This document shows positions 1-12,452 of a stretch of 38,877 nucleotides of DNA, in pieces. The notes under the pieces were generated by a model. It saw only the letters and a list, made by a program, of their open reading frames with translations. It had not been told where the DNA came from and did not search any database. Source of the DNA: Paraglaciecola sp. (GTDB taxonomy: Bacteria > Pseudomonadota > Gammaproteobacteria > Enterobacterales > Alteromonadaceae). Position 1 is the stretch's first letter, and each line of letters opens with the position of its first letter. The DNA is taken from the NCBI RefSeq assembly GCF_030730205.1, contig NZ_JANQVQ010000218.1, forward strand, positions 1-38,877, given 5' to 3'. The position numbers and the translations under genes are program-made.

Positions 1-720
1 CTAATCGGCTAAGTAATATTCCACCGTTGATACGACCCTGACACTTTTTATATGGGGGTTATTTTTGTCGCGATGACTAATGCTGAATTGGCCTTGGCTG
101 GCCTGCTTGATTTTACCTAAACGGCTGTGAGAATCAGAAGCAAATTTTTCAGCCACCTCGCGGGCCTTATTGGTTGCTTCCTCTATCATGGCCGGCTTAA
201 CATCATTGAGCTGGGTGAAAATATACTCCACTTGTGCTTGATAATTATCACCAGTAAACACAATGCCCTCTTTACCCAGATCAGATAAGGCGCTCATCAC
301 TTGTCGGACGTTTTCAACGTTTTTTGAATAAACAGTAATAGTTTGCACACCGGTGTAGCGAAATCTCACATTATTGTCACTGCCATATTGCTGAGCCGAC
401 TTATCGGTAATGGCTGGCGAACCCAGAGTAATTTCACTCGCATCGATACCTTTGTCTTTTAAAAAGTTCTGTATTTTTACACTGCTACTATCTACCAAGG
501 CATAAAGTTTGGTTAAGTCATTTTCAGCAAATGCAAATTGAATCGGCCAGATCACAATATCGGCTGGATATTCACGCTCTGACAGGCCTTTTACGGTCAC
601 ACTTCGCTCAAATTGTTTGTATTCTAAGGCTGCTGTTTTTAACAAATAACCCAAGCCCAATAAACCAATGATGGTACAGATCCCAAGGATCATCGCGGTC
701 GCTTTGCTCATATTGTGCAT
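1..720 (-). CDS. SIMPL (DUF541) domain protein, membrane-anchored
   Basis: A 239-residue protein with one N-terminal hydrophobic segment (about residues 8-28), read as a signal anchor, followed by a periplasmic SIMPL/DUF541 domain (about 38-238). The family is recognised from its N-terminal VTVKGLSEREYPAD stretch and its C-terminal alternating strand VRVVSTVEYYL. SIMPL proteins form oligomeric periplasmic assemblies in some bacteria, but no general biochemical role is agreed, so none is assigned. The start at 720 has a strong Shine-Dalgarno AAAGGAGA (727-734 on the complement), six bases upstream; a second in-frame ATG three codons later is possible. The stop codon coincides with the first bases of the window, so the gene is complete. 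It follows the antiporter gene in the same direction after 120 bases and may be separately transcribed. Confidence 0.85.
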   Translation of the reverse strand: MHNMSKATAMILGICTIIGLLGLGYLLKTAALEYKQFERSVTVKGLSEREYPADIVIWPIQFAFAENDLTKLYALVDSSSVKIQNFLKDKGIDASEITLGSPAITDKSAQQYGSDNNVRFRYTGVQTITVYSKNVENVRQVMSALSDLGKEGIVFTGDNYQAQVEYIFTQLNDVKPAMIEEATNKAREVAEKFASDSHSRLGKIKQASQGQFSISHRDKNNPHIKSVRVVSTVEYYLAD

Positions 721-840
721 CTTGTCTCTCCTTTAATCGCACGACTTGCAACCATAGACCTATGATGTCCAATAAAGGTTCTATTGAGTCTTAATTTCAA
801 CTTGCTTTGATTCATCAAACGACAGCCCCCTAGCCAAGAG

Positions 841-2169
841 TTAGTTAAACTCGTCATATTGCTTTACCACAAAACGCGGTAAACCAAAGGCTATTGCAGC
901 TAAACCAAAAAATAAAATTAACATCGGATACCAACAATACAAAGACAACTGCCACGGTGATAAACCCGCTATGGCTGCCGCAGCTAATAACTGACCACCG
1001 TAAGGTACTAGGCCTTGAAAACCACAGGAAAAAATATCCAATAAGCTGGCGGTACGCCGAGGATCGAGTTGATATTGCTCGGACAAGTCTTTAGCAATTG
1101 GCCCAGCGGAGACAATGGCAATAGTATTATTTGCAGTAGATAAGTCCAAAAAGCTGACCAAGCCCGCAATGCTTAATTCGGCCCCTTTTACGGTTCTGAT
1201 ATGGCGAGTGAGTTGATGCATTAGCCAATTCATGCCGCCATAGGCTTGCATCAAGGCCACGATTCCGCCGATGACGACCGCCACCATCGCTAAGTCTTGC
1301 ATCCAACCTAAGCCTTTATGCAGGCTATGCAACATACTTTTAAGATCAAAGCTGCCATTCAACAGTCCAATAACACAAGCACAAATAATCCCTGTACCCA
1401 ACACGGATATCACGTTAAAACCCAGTAAGGCACAGGCTATAATCAGTAGATAAGGCAATACAAGCCACAGGTCGTAGGTGTTTTGCTCAAGCGCTGCTGA
1501 GCTATCAATATCGACACTAAATAAAACTAACACCGTGACGAGAGCGGCGGGAGCGACGATCATAAGGTTTGCTTTAAACTTATCTTTCAGTTTGACGCCT
1601 TGAGTGCGAGTGGCGGCAATGGTGGTATCAGAGATAAACGACAAGTTGTCACCAAACATGGCGCCGCCTATCACAATACCGACAGCTAAAGGTACAGACA
1701 CGCCTAATGATTCAGCAAGGCCGATTCCAACTGGCGTAATAGCGGTAATGGTGCCCATGGATGTGCCCATGGCAAAGGCAATAAAACAGGCAATGATAAA
1801 CAAACCCGGTAATAAGAAGGAGGTAGGCACATACTGTAAGGCCCAATTTACCGTGGCATCCCGCGCACCAATGTCAATGGTGACCGCATAAAATGCGCCG
1901 GCTAATAAGAATATAACCACCAATAAAATGATGGTTTTTTCACCCCCGCCTCGGCAAAAAATCTCAATTTTTTCATTTATGCTCAAAGGCTGTTGCTTGT
2001 TATTTAGTAGCAATGCGTAGCCTGCAGAGATAAACAAAGCAACTAAGATGGGCATAGTTGAAAAATCTTGAGTCAGCGCTCCGGCAGAAATAACAAGCAC
2101 AACAAACAGTAATATGGGCGTGATGCCAGCAAATTGCCTGTGCGCATTAGCCACTGTATTTTGAATCAT
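841..2169 (-). CDS. NhaC-family Na+/H+ antiporter
   Basis: A 442-residue polytopic inner-membrane protein with about eleven hydrophobic segments. It carries the hallmark NhaC-family region at roughly residues 133-190: MGTSMGTITAITPVG, then a conserved acidic GDNLSFISDTTIAATRT stretch containing the Asp residues expected for cation/proton exchange. Length fits the family. The likely role is sodium (or organic-ion)/proton exchange, reasonable in a marine bacterium; some relatives exchange other substrates, so specificity is inferred. The ATG at 2167-2169 has only a weak purine-rich stretch upstream. Neighbours do not suggest a pathway. Confidence 0.85.
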   Translation of the reverse strand: MIQNTVANAHRQFAGITPILLFVVLVISAGALTQDFSTMPILVALFISAGYALLLNNKQQPLSINEKIEIFCRGGGEKTIILLVVIFLLAGAFYAVTIDIGARDATVNWALQYVPTSFLLPGLFIIACFIAFAMGTSMGTITAITPVGIGLAESLGVSVPLAVGIVIGGAMFGDNLSFISDTTIAATRTQGVKLKDKFKANLMIVAPAALVTVLVLFSVDIDSSAALEQNTYDLWLVLPYLLIIACALLGFNVISVLGTGIICACVIGLLNGSFDLKSMLHSLHKGLGWMQDLAMVAVVIGGIVALMQAYGGMNWLMHQLTRHIRTVKGAELSIAGLVSFLDLSTANNTIAIVSAGPIAKDLSEQYQLDPRRTASLLDIFSCGFQGLVPYGGQLLAAAAIAGLSPWQLSLYCWYPMLILFFGLAAIAFGLPRFVVKQYDEFN

Positions 2170-2259
2170 CTTCTATCGCTATAGTAAAAATAATCCGCTA
2201 TTGTCAAAGGCAAGTAGGCTGACTGTCAATCTTGCAATTCTATTAATCTTGAATAAACC

Positions 2260-4323
<2,064 letters not shown>

Positions 4324-4343
4324 TTATGCGCAAATGCACCCTT

Positions 4344-4362
4344 ATGTAATAAAAAATTACAT
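4344..4362. promoter_or_regulatory. 19-bp perfect inverted repeat in the fadH/sppA intergenic region
   Basis: ATGTAAT, a five-base AAAAA spacer, then ATTACAT: seven-base perfect arms, midway between two divergent genes. The shape fits a homodimeric repressor or activator site. The arms resemble the HexR half-site TGTAAT, but the five-base spacer differs from the three-base spacer of the site near ppsA, so the cognate regulator is not assigned. Confidence 0.4.
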
Positions 4363-4432
4363 TTCTGAATGTCTTCTAAACGCGATTTTAGATAGGATGC
4401 AGCACTTATTTATTATTTGGTAACGCTCATTT

Positions 4433-6292
4433 ATGTCGACAGGAAGAAGTTGGACAAAATCTCTGTTTATCGGTTTATGGTCAATCCTTAATTTTTGCCG
4501 CAAATTATTTTTCAATCTCATCTTTATCGTAATTTTTATTGGTTTTCTATCCTTGTTGATGAAAGACAACAATAAAATCATTGTGCCCAATGACTCTGCA
4601 TTAGTGTTAAAGCTTAGCGGCAGTATTGTGATCGAAAAACGCGGTGTTGACCCCTTTGAAGAGTTTATGCAGGAAGCATTTGAAGACGACAGTCAAAACA
4701 GTGAAACATTACTGCAAGATGTCCTGTTGACCATTGAAAACGCCAAGCAAGATAATCGTATCAAAGTATTGGTGCTCGATTTACAGCAATTAGCGGGCGG
4801 TGGTTTAGACAAATTAGAGCAAATTTCACAGGCCCTTGATAATTTTAAAGAAAGTGGCAAACCTATTTATGCTGTAGGTGATAGTTTTACACAAAACCAA
4901 TATTATTTGGCCAGTCATGCTGACCACTTATATTTGAATCCGATGGGCTTCTTATTATTCGAAGGCTACGGTCGTTATCCGACTTACTACAAGTCAGCTT
5001 TAGAAAAAATCAAAGCGCAAACTCATGTCTTCAAAGTGGGGACTTACAAGTCAGCCATCGAACCCTACATTCGTGATGACATGTCAGATGCTGCCAAAGA
5101 AGCAAACCAAGCGTGGTTAAGTGCTATTTGGTCGCAATACAAAAATAACGTGGCACAAGCTCGTGGTATTTCGCCGCTAAATTTTGATGAGAAACTAGAA
5201 GACTTCATGGTTAAATTTGAGCAAGCTGATGGCGACTTTGCTCAATATGCCTTGCAGAATAATTGGGTGGATGCCCTAAAAACCCGTGAAGAAATCAGAC
5301 AAGAGCTCATCAGTTTGGTGGGAGAAAACGAATCAGGCATGAGCTTCAAACAGATTAGCTATCGCAACTATTTGAAAATCATCAATCCGCCCTTGCCCAA
5401 CATCAGTACTGATACGCAAAAAGTGGGCATAGTAGTCGCTAAGGGCACCATTCTAAATGGCACACAAAAACCAGGTGATATAGGGGGTGACAGTACCGCT
5501 GAATTGTTAGTCAAGGCACGCTTAGACGACAATATCAAATCAGTAGTCTTGTATGTCGACTCACCAGGTGGCAGTGCTTTTGCCTCCGAAATTATTCGCC
5601 AAGAAGTAGAAAACCTCCAAGCCGCGGGTAAACCCGTTGTGGCAGTAATGAGTACTTATGCGGCGTCAGGTGGCTATTGGATTTCAGCCGGCGCCGATCA
5701 AATTTGGGCAGCTCCTAGCACCATTACCGGTTCAATTGGTATTTTTGGGATGTTTCTTACCTTTGAAAACACCTTGGACTATTTGGGGATACATACCGAT
5801 GGTGTGGGCACTACAGAGTTTTCTGGTTTTGGTGTGACTCAAGCCTTGGATCCTAGAATGGGCCAAATTCTGCAGCGTGGTATTGAACATGGTTACGATC
5901 AGTTTATTTCATTGGTGGCAGACAAGCGCAATATGACTAAAGAGCAAGTAGATGGCATTGCTCAAGGCCGAGTGTGGATCGGTGATACCGCCAAAGAGCT
6001 TGGCTTAGTTGATGAGCTAGGTTATTTGGAAGATGGTATAAAAGCCGCAGCCCAGTTAGCTAACCTTGAACGCTATGACACCGTTTATGTGCAACGTTCA
6101 TTGACAGGTCGTGAATTATTCTTCAAAGAACTGTTTGGTCAAGCGACGGTACTGATGGATGGCGCGTTTAAAACCAGTGCACCCAGCCCGTTCATGAACT
6201 TTATAAAGGGGCTCGCCGTCGATATGGACACCGCAGCTAAGTTTAATGATCCCCGCGGTGTGTATTCGTTTTGTTTGGAATGCACCTTATAA
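4433..6292 (+). CDS. sppA: Signal peptide peptidase SppA, 67K type (protease IV)
   Basis: A 619-residue inner-membrane serine protease that degrades cleaved signal peptides. One N-terminal transmembrane anchor lies at about residues 25-43 and is followed by tandem S49 domains (about 60-290 and 330-560). The catalytic pair of the long form is present: Lys206 in VGTYKSAIEP in the first repeat and Ser412 in TYAASGGYW in the second, matching Lys209/Ser409 of E. coli SppA; length is also the same (618 in E. coli). The ATG at 4433 has no strong Shine-Dalgarno. The gene is divergent from fadH. Confidence 0.95.
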   Translation: MSTGRSWTKSLFIGLWSILNFCRKLFFNLIFIVIFIGFLSLLMKDNNKIIVPNDSALVLKLSGSIVIEKRGVDPFEEFMQEAFEDDSQNSETLLQDVLLTIENAKQDNRIKVLVLDLQQLAGGGLDKLEQISQALDNFKESGKPIYAVGDSFTQNQYYLASHADHLYLNPMGFLLFEGYGRYPTYYKSALEKIKAQTHVFKVGTYKSAIEPYIRDDMSDAAKEANQAWLSAIWSQYKNNVAQARGISPLNFDEKLEDFMVKFEQADGDFAQYALQNNWVDALKTREEIRQELISLVGENESGMSFKQISYRNYLKIINPPLPNISTDTQKVGIVVAKGTILNGTQKPGDIGGDSTAELLVKARLDDNIKSVVLYVDSPGGSAFASEIIRQEVENLQAAGKPVVAVMSTYAASGGYWISAGADQIWAAPSTITGSIGIFGMFLTFENTLDYLGIHTDGVGTTEFSGFGVTQALDPRMGQILQRGIEHGYDQFISLVADKRNMTKEQVDGIAQGRVWIGDTAKELGLVDELGYLEDGIKAAAQLANLERYDTVYVQRSLTGRELFFKELFGQATVLMDGAFKTSAPSPFMNFIKGLAVDMDTAAKFNDPRGVYSFCLECTL

Positions 6293-6330
6293 AGTAGCGA
6301 TGATGCGAGTTTACGCTTTTACCTAAGGCC

Positions 6331-6810
6331 CTAGTTTAAAGGCAAGGCACTGTGTAATCTCGCATCTAAACTCTGCGCAGCTAGCTTGGCTTCAATCGCG
6401 TATTGTTCTAGAGCGATATCGTCTTCTTGCTCAGGCTCCCAGGTCGGAATACTAACTGGATTACCCTTTTCATCGCATGCTACAAATACAACTAAACAAT
6501 GCCCTGTCGTTTTAATGTCGTTGCACTTTGGATCAACCGCTTGAATTTCAATAAAAATATGCATACTGGTGCGCCCGGTATGCACAACTTTGGCTTTCAA
6601 GGTCACCAATTGCCCCACTAAAATTGGACGAATAAAGCGAATTGCCCCAATGGACACTGTCACACAGTATTTACCACTGTACTGAGCAGCGCAGGCATAT
6701 CCCGCTTGATCCATCCATTTCATGACGATGCCACCATGTACTTTTCCGCCAAAATTGACGTCTGTAGGCTCGGCTAAAAATCTAAAATCAATTGCTCTTT
6801 GTGGTGACAT
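6331..6810 (-). CDS. Hotdog-fold acyl-CoA thioesterase (YciA/ACOT type)
   Basis: A 159-residue single hotdog domain (about 5-125) hydrolysing acyl-CoA to free acid and CoA. Diagnostic segments are FGGKVHGGIVMKWMDQAGY, which carries the catalytic Asp of the YciA/ACOT7 subgroup, then RFIRPILVGQ and the TGRTSM motif. It is about 25 residues longer than E. coli YciA because of a charged C-terminal tail. It is convergent with sppA (38-base gap) and divergent from sprT (77-base gap). The acyl-chain preference cannot be read from sequence. Confidence 0.88.
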   Translation of the reverse strand: MSPQRAIDFRFLAEPTDVNFGGKVHGGIVMKWMDQAGYACAAQYSGKYCVTVSIGAIRFIRPILVGQLVTLKAKVVHTGRTSMHIFIEIQAVDPKCNDIKTTGHCLVVFVACDEKGNPVSIPTWEPEQEDDIALEQYAIEAKLAAQSLDARLHSALPLN

Positions 6811-6887
6811 AATACTCTCTTATTGTTTTGGTTATGGCGTAGGATTGTTTACTATCATAAAAAAACAGTAGGTAAGTAAAGATAAAC

Positions 6888-7385
6888 GTGCAAAAAACAG
6901 CATTAATTTTAATCCAACAACAAATCACTCAACGTGTAGAGGAATGCATGGAGCGGGCTTGCAAAGGTCTCCAACGTCAATTTGCTATGCCTACCATCAA
7001 ATTTAATCAGCGGGGGAAAATTGCCGGAAGTGCACGCTTGCATCTCAATGAGCTTCGCTTTAACCCCGTATTACTGATGGACAATGTTGAGCATTTTTTG
7101 AGTGATGTAGTGCCTCATGAAATTTGCCATCTTATTAGTTTTCAGCTTTTTGGCAGAGTAAGACCCCACGGTAAAGAGTGGCAAGCGTTAATGGTGGAAC
7201 TGTATGGCATAAAGCCACATCCGTATCACGCTATGGATGTAAGCAAAGTGGCAGGTAAAAAGTTTAGTTATCGTTGTTCGTGCGGTCCGGTCGAATTGAG
7301 CATCAGGCGGCATAACAAGGTAGTCAGAAAGCAGCAGCAATATCGCTGTTTGAAATGCGGCACACAACTTGTGGCCGCATATTAA
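6888..7385 (+). CDS. sprT: SprT-family zinc metalloprotease-like protein
   Basis: A 165-residue protein with the SprT/Spartan zinc-peptidase signature HEICH (His77-His81), a third ligand in RPHGKEW (His94), and a C-terminal zinc ribbon with Cys130, Cys132, Cys154 and Cys157. Eukaryotic Spartan cleaves DNA-protein crosslinks; the bacterial protein's substrate is not settled. Length matches E. coli SprT (165). The start is a GTG at 6888: no upstream ATG is in frame, and the next ATG (in EECMERAC) would delete the conserved first helix. The gene is convergent with yfbV, with only 14 bases between stops. Confidence 0.9.
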   Translation: MQKTALILIQQQITQRVEECMERACKGLQRQFAMPTIKFNQRGKIAGSARLHLNELRFNPVLLMDNVEHFLSDVVPHEICHLISFQLFGRVRPHGKEWQALMVELYGIKPHPYHAMDVSKVAGKKFSYRCSCGPVELSIRRHNKVVRKQQQYRCLKCGTQLVAAY

Positions 7386-7399
7386 ACGGTGCTAGAAAT

Positions 7400-7846
7400 T
7401 TAAAACCAGCGCTTGGTAAACGCTTTATCTAATTCGTCAAAGGCGGTTTTTAACAATCGAGCCAGCTCCATATACTTTGGTTTGGCTTGAGGATTTTGTA
7501 AGGCACAGCCTTGTAATTGCATCTTGTGATGAATTTCAAAATACCACGCACTCAATGCAGGCGGCAGCACTTGATTTGCACGATGCCCTAACCACAATAA
7601 GCCTTGCATGGGCAGGGTTAAAAAGAATGCCCCCATCGCTAATGCCTGTGGCAATTGTTCAACACCTTGAAAATTCACCACAGCAGCAACCGATAACACC
7701 GCTAAGGGCGGCATCACTTTTATGGATAGCTTTGTTGCAGCAATAACGCGGTTTTCGGCAAACAGTGTGGTTAACTGCTTTTCTGCCGGCCATGTAAGCA
7801 TGTATTGCTGACCATCTTTAAACATAGAGCCTATGTTTTGTGCCAC
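7400..7846 (-). CDS. yfbV: YfbV family (UPF0208/DUF412) membrane protein
   Basis: A 148-residue inner-membrane protein with two hydrophobic helices (about residues 40-60 and 68-86) and a cytoplasmic C-terminal part, the architecture of E. coli YfbV. YfbV has been linked to insulation of the Ter macrodomain in E. coli; whether this holds here is unknown. Identification rests on the N-terminal FKDGQQYMLTWP and RVIAATKLSIKVMPPLAV stretches, on length (151 in E. coli), and on its position divergent from ackA-pta, exactly as in enterobacteria. Confidence 0.9.
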   Translation of the reverse strand: MAQNIGSMFKDGQQYMLTWPAEKQLTTLFAENRVIAATKLSIKVMPPLAVLSVAAVVNFQGVEQLPQALAMGAFFLTLPMQGLLWLGHRANQVLPPALSAWYFEIHHKMQLQGCALQNPQAKPKYMELARLLKTAFDELDKAFTKRWF

Positions 7847-8003
7847 AATTCACCTCTCTTTTATTTTGCAGCGTTATTCTAGCGTGTAACCTGCCATTTA
7901 CCTAAATTCATCTGTTATATCAAATCAACTATTGATACCAAAACCTGTTTTTGCCACGCTAACATTGCTATGATGACTGTCCCTTTGTAAGGAAAAAAGA
8001 CTT

Positions 8004-9200
8004 ATGAATCAACGCGTACTTGTGCTCAATTGTGGTAGTTCTTCAATTAAATTTGCGATTATCGATGCTGCTAATGGTGAAGCGCCCCTGCAAGGGATAG
8101 CTGAAAATTTGGCAGCCAGTCATTCCCAAGTACGTTATACCGATGGGCAAAACAAACACACTATCAGTCTAGAGGATAAGGCGGATCATAAACATGCTCT
8201 GGAAGCCATTGGCCGTATTTTGATGCAATTTACTGAACTTCGCTCAAGTTTAGTGGCCGTTGGCCATCGGGTCGTACATGGCGGTGAAAAGTTCACTCAT
8301 TCTTGTTTAATTGATGATAGGGTCAAACAAGCCATCGGTGATATGGCCCAAATGGCGCCATTGCACAATCCCGCTCACGTTGCTGGTATTGAAAGTGCAC
8401 AAGCCGCTTTTGCCCAACTTCCTCAAGTCGCTGTTTTCGATACCGCATTTTTTCAAACCATTCCCCAACATGCTTACCTGTATGCCCTGCCATATAATTT
8501 GTATGAACAACATGGAATACGAAAATATGGCTTTCATGGTTCAAGTCATTATTTTGTTTCTCGCCAAGCAGCAAAGCTGCTGAATAAAGATATTGAGCAC
8601 TGCAACCTAATCACCGCCCACTTGGGTAATGGTTGCAGTATTGCTGCCATCAAACAAGGTAAAGCGGTTGATACCAGTATGGGTTTTACCCCACTTGAAG
8701 GTTTAGTCATGGGCACGCGCTGCGGTGATATCGACCCCAGCATTACGACGTTTTTAATGGAGCAACTCGGCTATAGTGCAGCCCAGGTCAATGCCTTGAT
8801 GAATAAACAATCGGGTTTACAAGGTATTTCACAAATAAGTAATGATTGTCGCACCTTAGAGAGCGAGCAAGAGAAAGGCAACGAACGGGCTAAACTAGCG
8901 CTGGATATGTTTGTTTACCGACTAGTGAAATATATCGGTTCGTATTTAGCCGTAGTTGGGCCGTTGGATGCCCTGATATTTACTGGTGGCATAGGTGAAA
9001 ACTCCAGCTATATTAGGCAGCAGACCATTGCTCAGCTCGCCCACTTGGGACTGCACATCGATGATAAAGCCAATAAAGACATGCGCTTTGGTCGTTCAGG
9101 CTTAATCAGCAACGAAGATTCAAAATCCATTTTTGCCATAGCCACTAATGAAGAATGGGTTATTGCACAAGACACCATCAAATACGCATTTAACGCGTAA
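8004..9200 (+). CDS. ackA: Acetate kinase
   Basis: A 398-residue cytoplasmic ASKHA-fold kinase interconverting acetate + ATP and acetyl phosphate + ADP. Family motifs are all visible: NCGSSSIKF with Asn9, GHRVVHGGE with Arg89, the catalytic Asp146 in VFDTAFFQT, GFHGSSH with His178, HLGNGCS near 206, and FTGGIGENS close to the C terminus. An AAGGA Shine-Dalgarno precedes the ATG. It is followed nine bases later by pta, so the two form an operon for acetate excretion and activation through acetyl phosphate. It is divergent from yfbV across 157 bases. Confidence 0.97.
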   Translation: MNQRVLVLNCGSSSIKFAIIDAANGEAPLQGIAENLAASHSQVRYTDGQNKHTISLEDKADHKHALEAIGRILMQFTELRSSLVAVGHRVVHGGEKFTHSCLIDDRVKQAIGDMAQMAPLHNPAHVAGIESAQAAFAQLPQVAVFDTAFFQTIPQHAYLYALPYNLYEQHGIRKYGFHGSSHYFVSRQAAKLLNKDIEHCNLITAHLGNGCSIAAIKQGKAVDTSMGFTPLEGLVMGTRCGDIDPSITTFLMEQLGYSAAQVNALMNKQSGLQGISQISNDCRTLESEQEKGNERAKLALDMFVYRLVKYIGSYLAVVGPLDALIFTGGIGENSSYIRQQTIAQLAHLGLHIDDKANKDMRFGRSGLISNEDSKSIFAIATNEEWVIAQDTIKYAFNA

Positions 9201-9209
9201 GGAGCAGTC

Positions 9210-11345
9210 ATGGCACGCAGAATAATGTTAATTCCAGTGGGCAGCAGTGTCGGCTTGACCAGCGTCTCTTTGGGCTTAGTCAGAGCGATGCAACAACAAG
9301 GGTTAAAAGTAAACTTTTTTAAACCTATGGGCCAACCTCGACACGGTGATGATGAAGCTGAAAAATCCACTACCATCATCAATCAATTAGGCTTAATAAA
9401 AGCTGCCCCTCCGCTCACTCCGGCCTATGTAGAGGACATGATCAGCAATGATAAAATGGATGTCTTGTTAGAAGAAATTATTGCCCTGTACGAGCAATAT
9501 TCGAACGATGAAGATATCGGTATTATTGAGGGCTTAGTCACGACACAGAGCCATCCTTATGCCGTGCGCCTTAATCGTGAAATTTGCAATGCCCTTGACG
9601 CGAAGATCGTTCTGGTCAGTTCACCCGGAAATTTAAGCCTTACTCAGTTAAACGATAAGTTAGAAATTGTGGCCGATAACTATGGCGGACACAAAAGTAA
9701 AAAGGTACTAGGCTGTATTTTTAATAAAATCAATGCGCCGCTGGATGAGCGAGGCCGTTTAAGCATTGAGTTGATCGAACATCATGATGAAAGCCAAACT
9801 GAAAAAATCATCAAAAAACTTAAAAAACTCGCGATTTTCAATAAGTCTTTTGCCTTACTAGGGTGTATCAGTTGGAGTTTTGATTTGATCGCACCAAGGG
9901 TCAATGATCTGTGCAAGCATCTAAATGCAAAACTATTAAACGAAGGAGACTATTTGCATCGCAGACTGCGTAGCGTGCATTTGTGTGCACGTGAGATTAA
10001 TAATATGGTGTGGGTCTTACAACCGGGTGCATTATTGGTGATTTCAGGAGATCGCAACGACATGTTTGTGATGGCCTGCCTCGCGGCACAAAACGGCACT
10101 AAAATTGGCGCAATCTTGTTAACAGGTGGCTACGAACCTGACCCAAGAGTCATGGCACTGTGCTCTCAAGCTTTAGAGAGCGGCTTACCTGTGATGCTAG
10201 TTAATGACAATACTTGGCAAACTTCGTTAAATTTGCATTTTTATAATCTTGAAGTGCCAGTAGATGATGAACAGCGCGTGAACCGCGTAATGGATCATGC
10301 AGCCAATTGTATCGACCCTAAATGGATAAATTCACTGACTGAGGGCGCATCAAAAGTATTGCGTTTATCACCGCCGGCCTTTCGATTTAAATTGACGCAA
10401 TTAGCCAAAGCTGCGAAAAAAACCATTGTTTTGCCTGAAGGTGAAGAGCCCCGCACCATCAAAGCTGCAGCAATTTGTGCCGAACGCGGTATTGCTAAGT
10501 GCATATTGTTAGGCGACAAAGCGGAGATCCTCAGAGTTGCCGAACAACAAGGGGTAGCGTTACCTGACTCAGTCATCATTCAACAACCCGAAGATGTCAG
10601 GCAAAAATATATTGAGCCACTAGTCGAATTGCGCAAACACAAGGGCCTAACAGCGGTAGTTGCCCAAGAACAGTTACTCGATAATGTGGTATTAGGCACG
10701 ATGATGTTACAACAAGGCCATGTTGATGGTTTAGTGTCAGGTGCGGTGCACACAACCGCCAATACGATCCGCCCTGCCCTGCAGTTGATTAAAACGGCTC
10801 CAGGCGCCTCGTTGGTTTCATCGATATTCTTTATGTTACTGCCAGAGCAAGTGCTGGTGTACGGTGATTGTGCGATTAACCCAGACCCAACGGCCGAACA
10901 ATTAGCCGACATTGCTATTCAGTCAGCCGACTCAGCCGCAGCCTTTGGCATTGAGCCTAAAGTAGCCATGATCAGTTATAGTACTGGCGATTCAGGCACG
11001 GGCGTTGATGTAGATAAAGTAAAAAAAGCCACACAATTAGCCCAGCAAAAAAGACCGGATTTACTAATTGATGGTCCTTTGCAATATGATGCCGCTATCA
11101 TGGAAAATGTCGCAAGCAAAAAGGCCCCTAACTCTAAAGTGGCGGGCCAAGCGACGGTGTTTGTATTTCCTGATCTAAACACCGGGAATACCACGTACAA
11201 GGCGGTGCAACGCAGTGCCAATTTAGTTAGCATAGGCCCGATGCTGCAAGGAATGGGCAAACCCGTTAATGATTTGAGCCGAGGTGCCTTAGTTGATGAT
11301 ATTGTTTACACTATTGCACTGACGGCAATTCAAGCCACACAATAA
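9210..11345 (+). CDS. pta: Phosphate acetyltransferase, long three-domain form
   Basis: A 711-residue enzyme converting acetyl-CoA and phosphate to acetyl phosphate and CoA. Order of domains: an N-terminal BioD-like P-loop-fold domain (about 1-200, [12 protein letters not shown] at its start), a DRTGG domain (about 215-330), and the C-terminal catalytic PTA/PTB domain (about 385-705; [37 protein letters not shown]). Length is typical of the long proteobacterial form (E. coli 714). It starts nine bases after the ackA stop with GGAG upstream. A nine-base-arm inverted repeat follows the stop. Confidence 0.97.
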   Translation: MARRIMLIPVGSSVGLTSVSLGLVRAMQQQGLKVNFFKPMGQPRHGDDEAEKSTTIINQLGLIKAAPPLTPAYVEDMISNDKMDVLLEEIIALYEQYSNDEDIGIIEGLVTTQSHPYAVRLNREICNALDAKIVLVSSPGNLSLTQLNDKLEIVADNYGGHKSKKVLGCIFNKINAPLDERGRLSIELIEHHDESQTEKIIKKLKKLAIFNKSFALLGCISWSFDLIAPRVNDLCKHLNAKLLNEGDYLHRRLRSVHLCAREINNMVWVLQPGALLVISGDRNDMFVMACLAAQNGTKIGAILLTGGYEPDPRVMALCSQALESGLPVMLVNDNTWQTSLNLHFYNLEVPVDDEQRVNRVMDHAANCIDPKWINSLTEGASKVLRLSPPAFRFKLTQLAKAAKKTIVLPEGEEPRTIKAAAICAERGIAKCILLGDKAEILRVAEQQGVALPDSVIIQQPEDVRQKYIEPLVELRKHKGLTAVVAQEQLLDNVVLGTMMLQQGHVDGLVSGAVHTTANTIRPALQLIKTAPGASLVSSIFFMLLPEQVLVYGDCAINPDPTAEQLADIAIQSADSAAAFGIEPKVAMISYSTGDSGTGVDVDKVKKATQLAQQKRPDLLIDGPLQYDAAIMENVASKKAPNSKVAGQATVFVFPDLNTGNTTYKAVQRSANLVSIGPMLQGMGKPVNDLSRGALVDDIVYTIALTAIQATQ

Positions 11346-11361
11346 AGAAAAAACACAAGTT

Positions 11362-11386
11362 AGCCATAATGGCATTGATTATGGCT
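11362..11386. repeat. Inverted repeat after pta
   Basis: AGCCATAAT and ATTATGGCT, perfect nine-base arms around the seven-base loop GGCATTG, begin 17 bases after the pta stop. No run of T follows, so this is not a canonical intrinsic terminator. It could stabilise the ackA-pta mRNA 3' end, assist termination, or be a protein-binding site upstream of trxB. Confidence 0.45.
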
Positions 11387-11405
11387 TCACTGCCCTTATT
11401 ATTAG

Positions 11406-12410
<1,005 letters not shown>

Positions 12411-12412
12411 TC

Positions 12413-12436
12413 AAAGGCCTCGTAGAGGCCTTTTTT
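12413..12436 (+). terminator. Intrinsic terminator of trxB
   Basis: AAAGGCCTC, loop GTA, GAGGCCTTT, followed by a T tract. It starts two bases after the trxB stop, which means the following aat gene, 17 bases downstream, needs its own promoter or read-through. Confidence 0.88.
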
Positions 12437-12452
12437 AATTGCAAACACCATT

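Noticed and set aside
4344-4362. Second HexR site before fadH
   Set aside because: The half-sites are alike, but the spacer is five bases rather than three, which shifts the arms relative to each other; a different regulator is more likely.
7924-7936. FNR-type site upstream of ackA
   Set aside because: The sequence is ATCAA-CTA-TTGAT, which has the half-sites in the reverse orientation and wrong spacing compared with TTGAT-N4-ATCAA.
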